In this document: positions 5,737-6,019 of the stretch, one piece after another
How the letters are laid out: every line of letters begins with the position of its first letter
Position numbering within the stretch: position 1 is the first letter of the stretch
Source: Planctomycetota bacterium
Lineage (GTDB): Bacteria > Planctomycetota > Phycisphaerae > WQYP01 > JAJZKY01
NCBI GenBank assembly: GCA_021803885.1
Contig: JAJZKY010000318.1
Location: 1 to 6,019, forward strand
Length of the DNA: 6,019 nt
Reading direction: 5' to 3'
Notes under the pieces: generated by a model
Told to the model about the DNA's origin: nothing
The model's input: the letters and a program-made list of their open reading frames with translations, nothing else
Database searches by the model: none
Position numbers and translations under genes: made by a program

Positions 5737-5742
5737 AGTATA
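5737..5742 (-). promoter_or_regulatory. Possible -10 element directly before the small membrane protein
   Basis: TATACT on the minus strand (5742-5737) matches 5 of 6 positions of the -10 consensus, but no good -35 hexamer is seen at the right distance. Transcription would begin almost on the GTG at 5730, implying a leaderless message or a start slightly further in. Confidence 0.25.
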
Positions 5743-5744
5743 GG

Positions 5745-6019
5745 TCGCTTGTTCCCCATGCGGAGCGCTGGGTTCGCATGGGGACCGCAGATTTCTCCAC
5801 TTCGCGCCCTTCTTTTCGGGCGGAGATGGGTGTTTTGGAGATTGGTCGGCGCTTTGCGCCGATATGGTCCCACACTTTCTCCTCGAACAGCGCGAGGAGA
5901 AAGTATGGGGCACCCGGGGAGATTCCACGCGGAGAGTTTCTCCATCCCACTCAAGCCTGCGGCTTGAATGGGCCACCCGGGGATTACTGTTTGTGATGGC
6001 AATACCCCACCCTAGCAGA
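5745..6019. repeat. Long hairpin-rich intergenic repeat array, running to the window edge
   Basis: Five hairpins stand in a row: TCCCCATGCG (5753-5762) with CGCATGGGGA (5775-5784); CGCCC (5805-5809) with GGGCG (5818-5822); TCGGCGC-TTT-GCGCCGA (5846-5862); ACTTTCTCCTCG (5874-5885) with CGAGGAGAAAGT (5893-5904), a perfect 12-bp stem; and CCCAcTCAAGCC (5946-5957) with GGCTTGAaTGGG (5961-5972), a 12-bp stem with one mismatch. A 16-base direct repeat ATGGGxCACCCGGGGA occurs at 5905-5920 and 5968-5983. TTTCTCC occurs three times (5792, 5876, 5937). CCACCCTA at 6007-6014 matches the start of the region after ymdB. Several frames are open across it but none looks like protein. Confidence 0.7.

Noticed and set aside
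5476..5967. 163-residue plus-strand frame through the last repeat region
   Set aside because: It lies opposite the two-helix membrane protein and then runs through palindromic repeats. It has no family resemblance or ribosome site.
5745..6019. CRISPR array
   Set aside because: The repeated elements differ in length and sequence and have no constant spacer size. They are hairpins of different families, not direct repeats with unique spacers.

Overview
The window looks like chromosomal DNA from a GC-rich, probably Gram-negative soil bacterium. I favour an acidobacterium of the Terriglobia type. This is inference: the gene set fits, and the hairpin-rich intergenic repeats with CCACCCTA and GGGxCACCCGGGGA motifs at 5355-5464 and 5745-6019 resemble what I recall from those genomes. 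Nothing in the window identifies a species.

Layout. The left edge (1-654, minus strand) holds two overlapping genes of a molybdenum hydroxylase of the isoquinoline 1-oxidoreductase or aldehyde dehydrogenase type: the whole small 2Fe-2S subunit and the twin-arginine N-terminus of the large catalytic subunit. A gap of about 410 bases without a convincing gene follows. Next comes a block visibly poorer in GC than its surroundings (about 1067-2354, minus strand), with an unrecognised 67-residue protein followed by an Abi-alpha (DUF4393) protein, a family linked to abortive infection. A cluster of TACC/GGTA palindromes and direct repeats lies upstream of this pair. Beyond it is a complete tRNA-Ser(GGA) gene on the minus strand whose 3' end faces the pair. 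Together these suggest a small remnant genomic island with a defence cassette at a tRNA attachment site. No integrase gene is present and no convincing second attachment site was found.

To the right of the tRNA the sequence returns to GC-rich housekeeping-type genes: a MATE-family multidrug exporter (plus), a convergent Rrf2-type regulator without cysteines and with a lysine/alanine tail (minus), and a YmdB-type metallophosphoesterase (plus, TTG start). A short two-helix membrane protein (minus, start uncertain) lies between two hairpin-rich repeat regions that fill the rest of the window.

The genes form separate units. The hydroxylase subunits are a translationally coupled operon. The 67-residue protein and Abi-alpha are probably co-transcribed. 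The exporter, the regulator and the phosphoesterase appear to be single transcription units.
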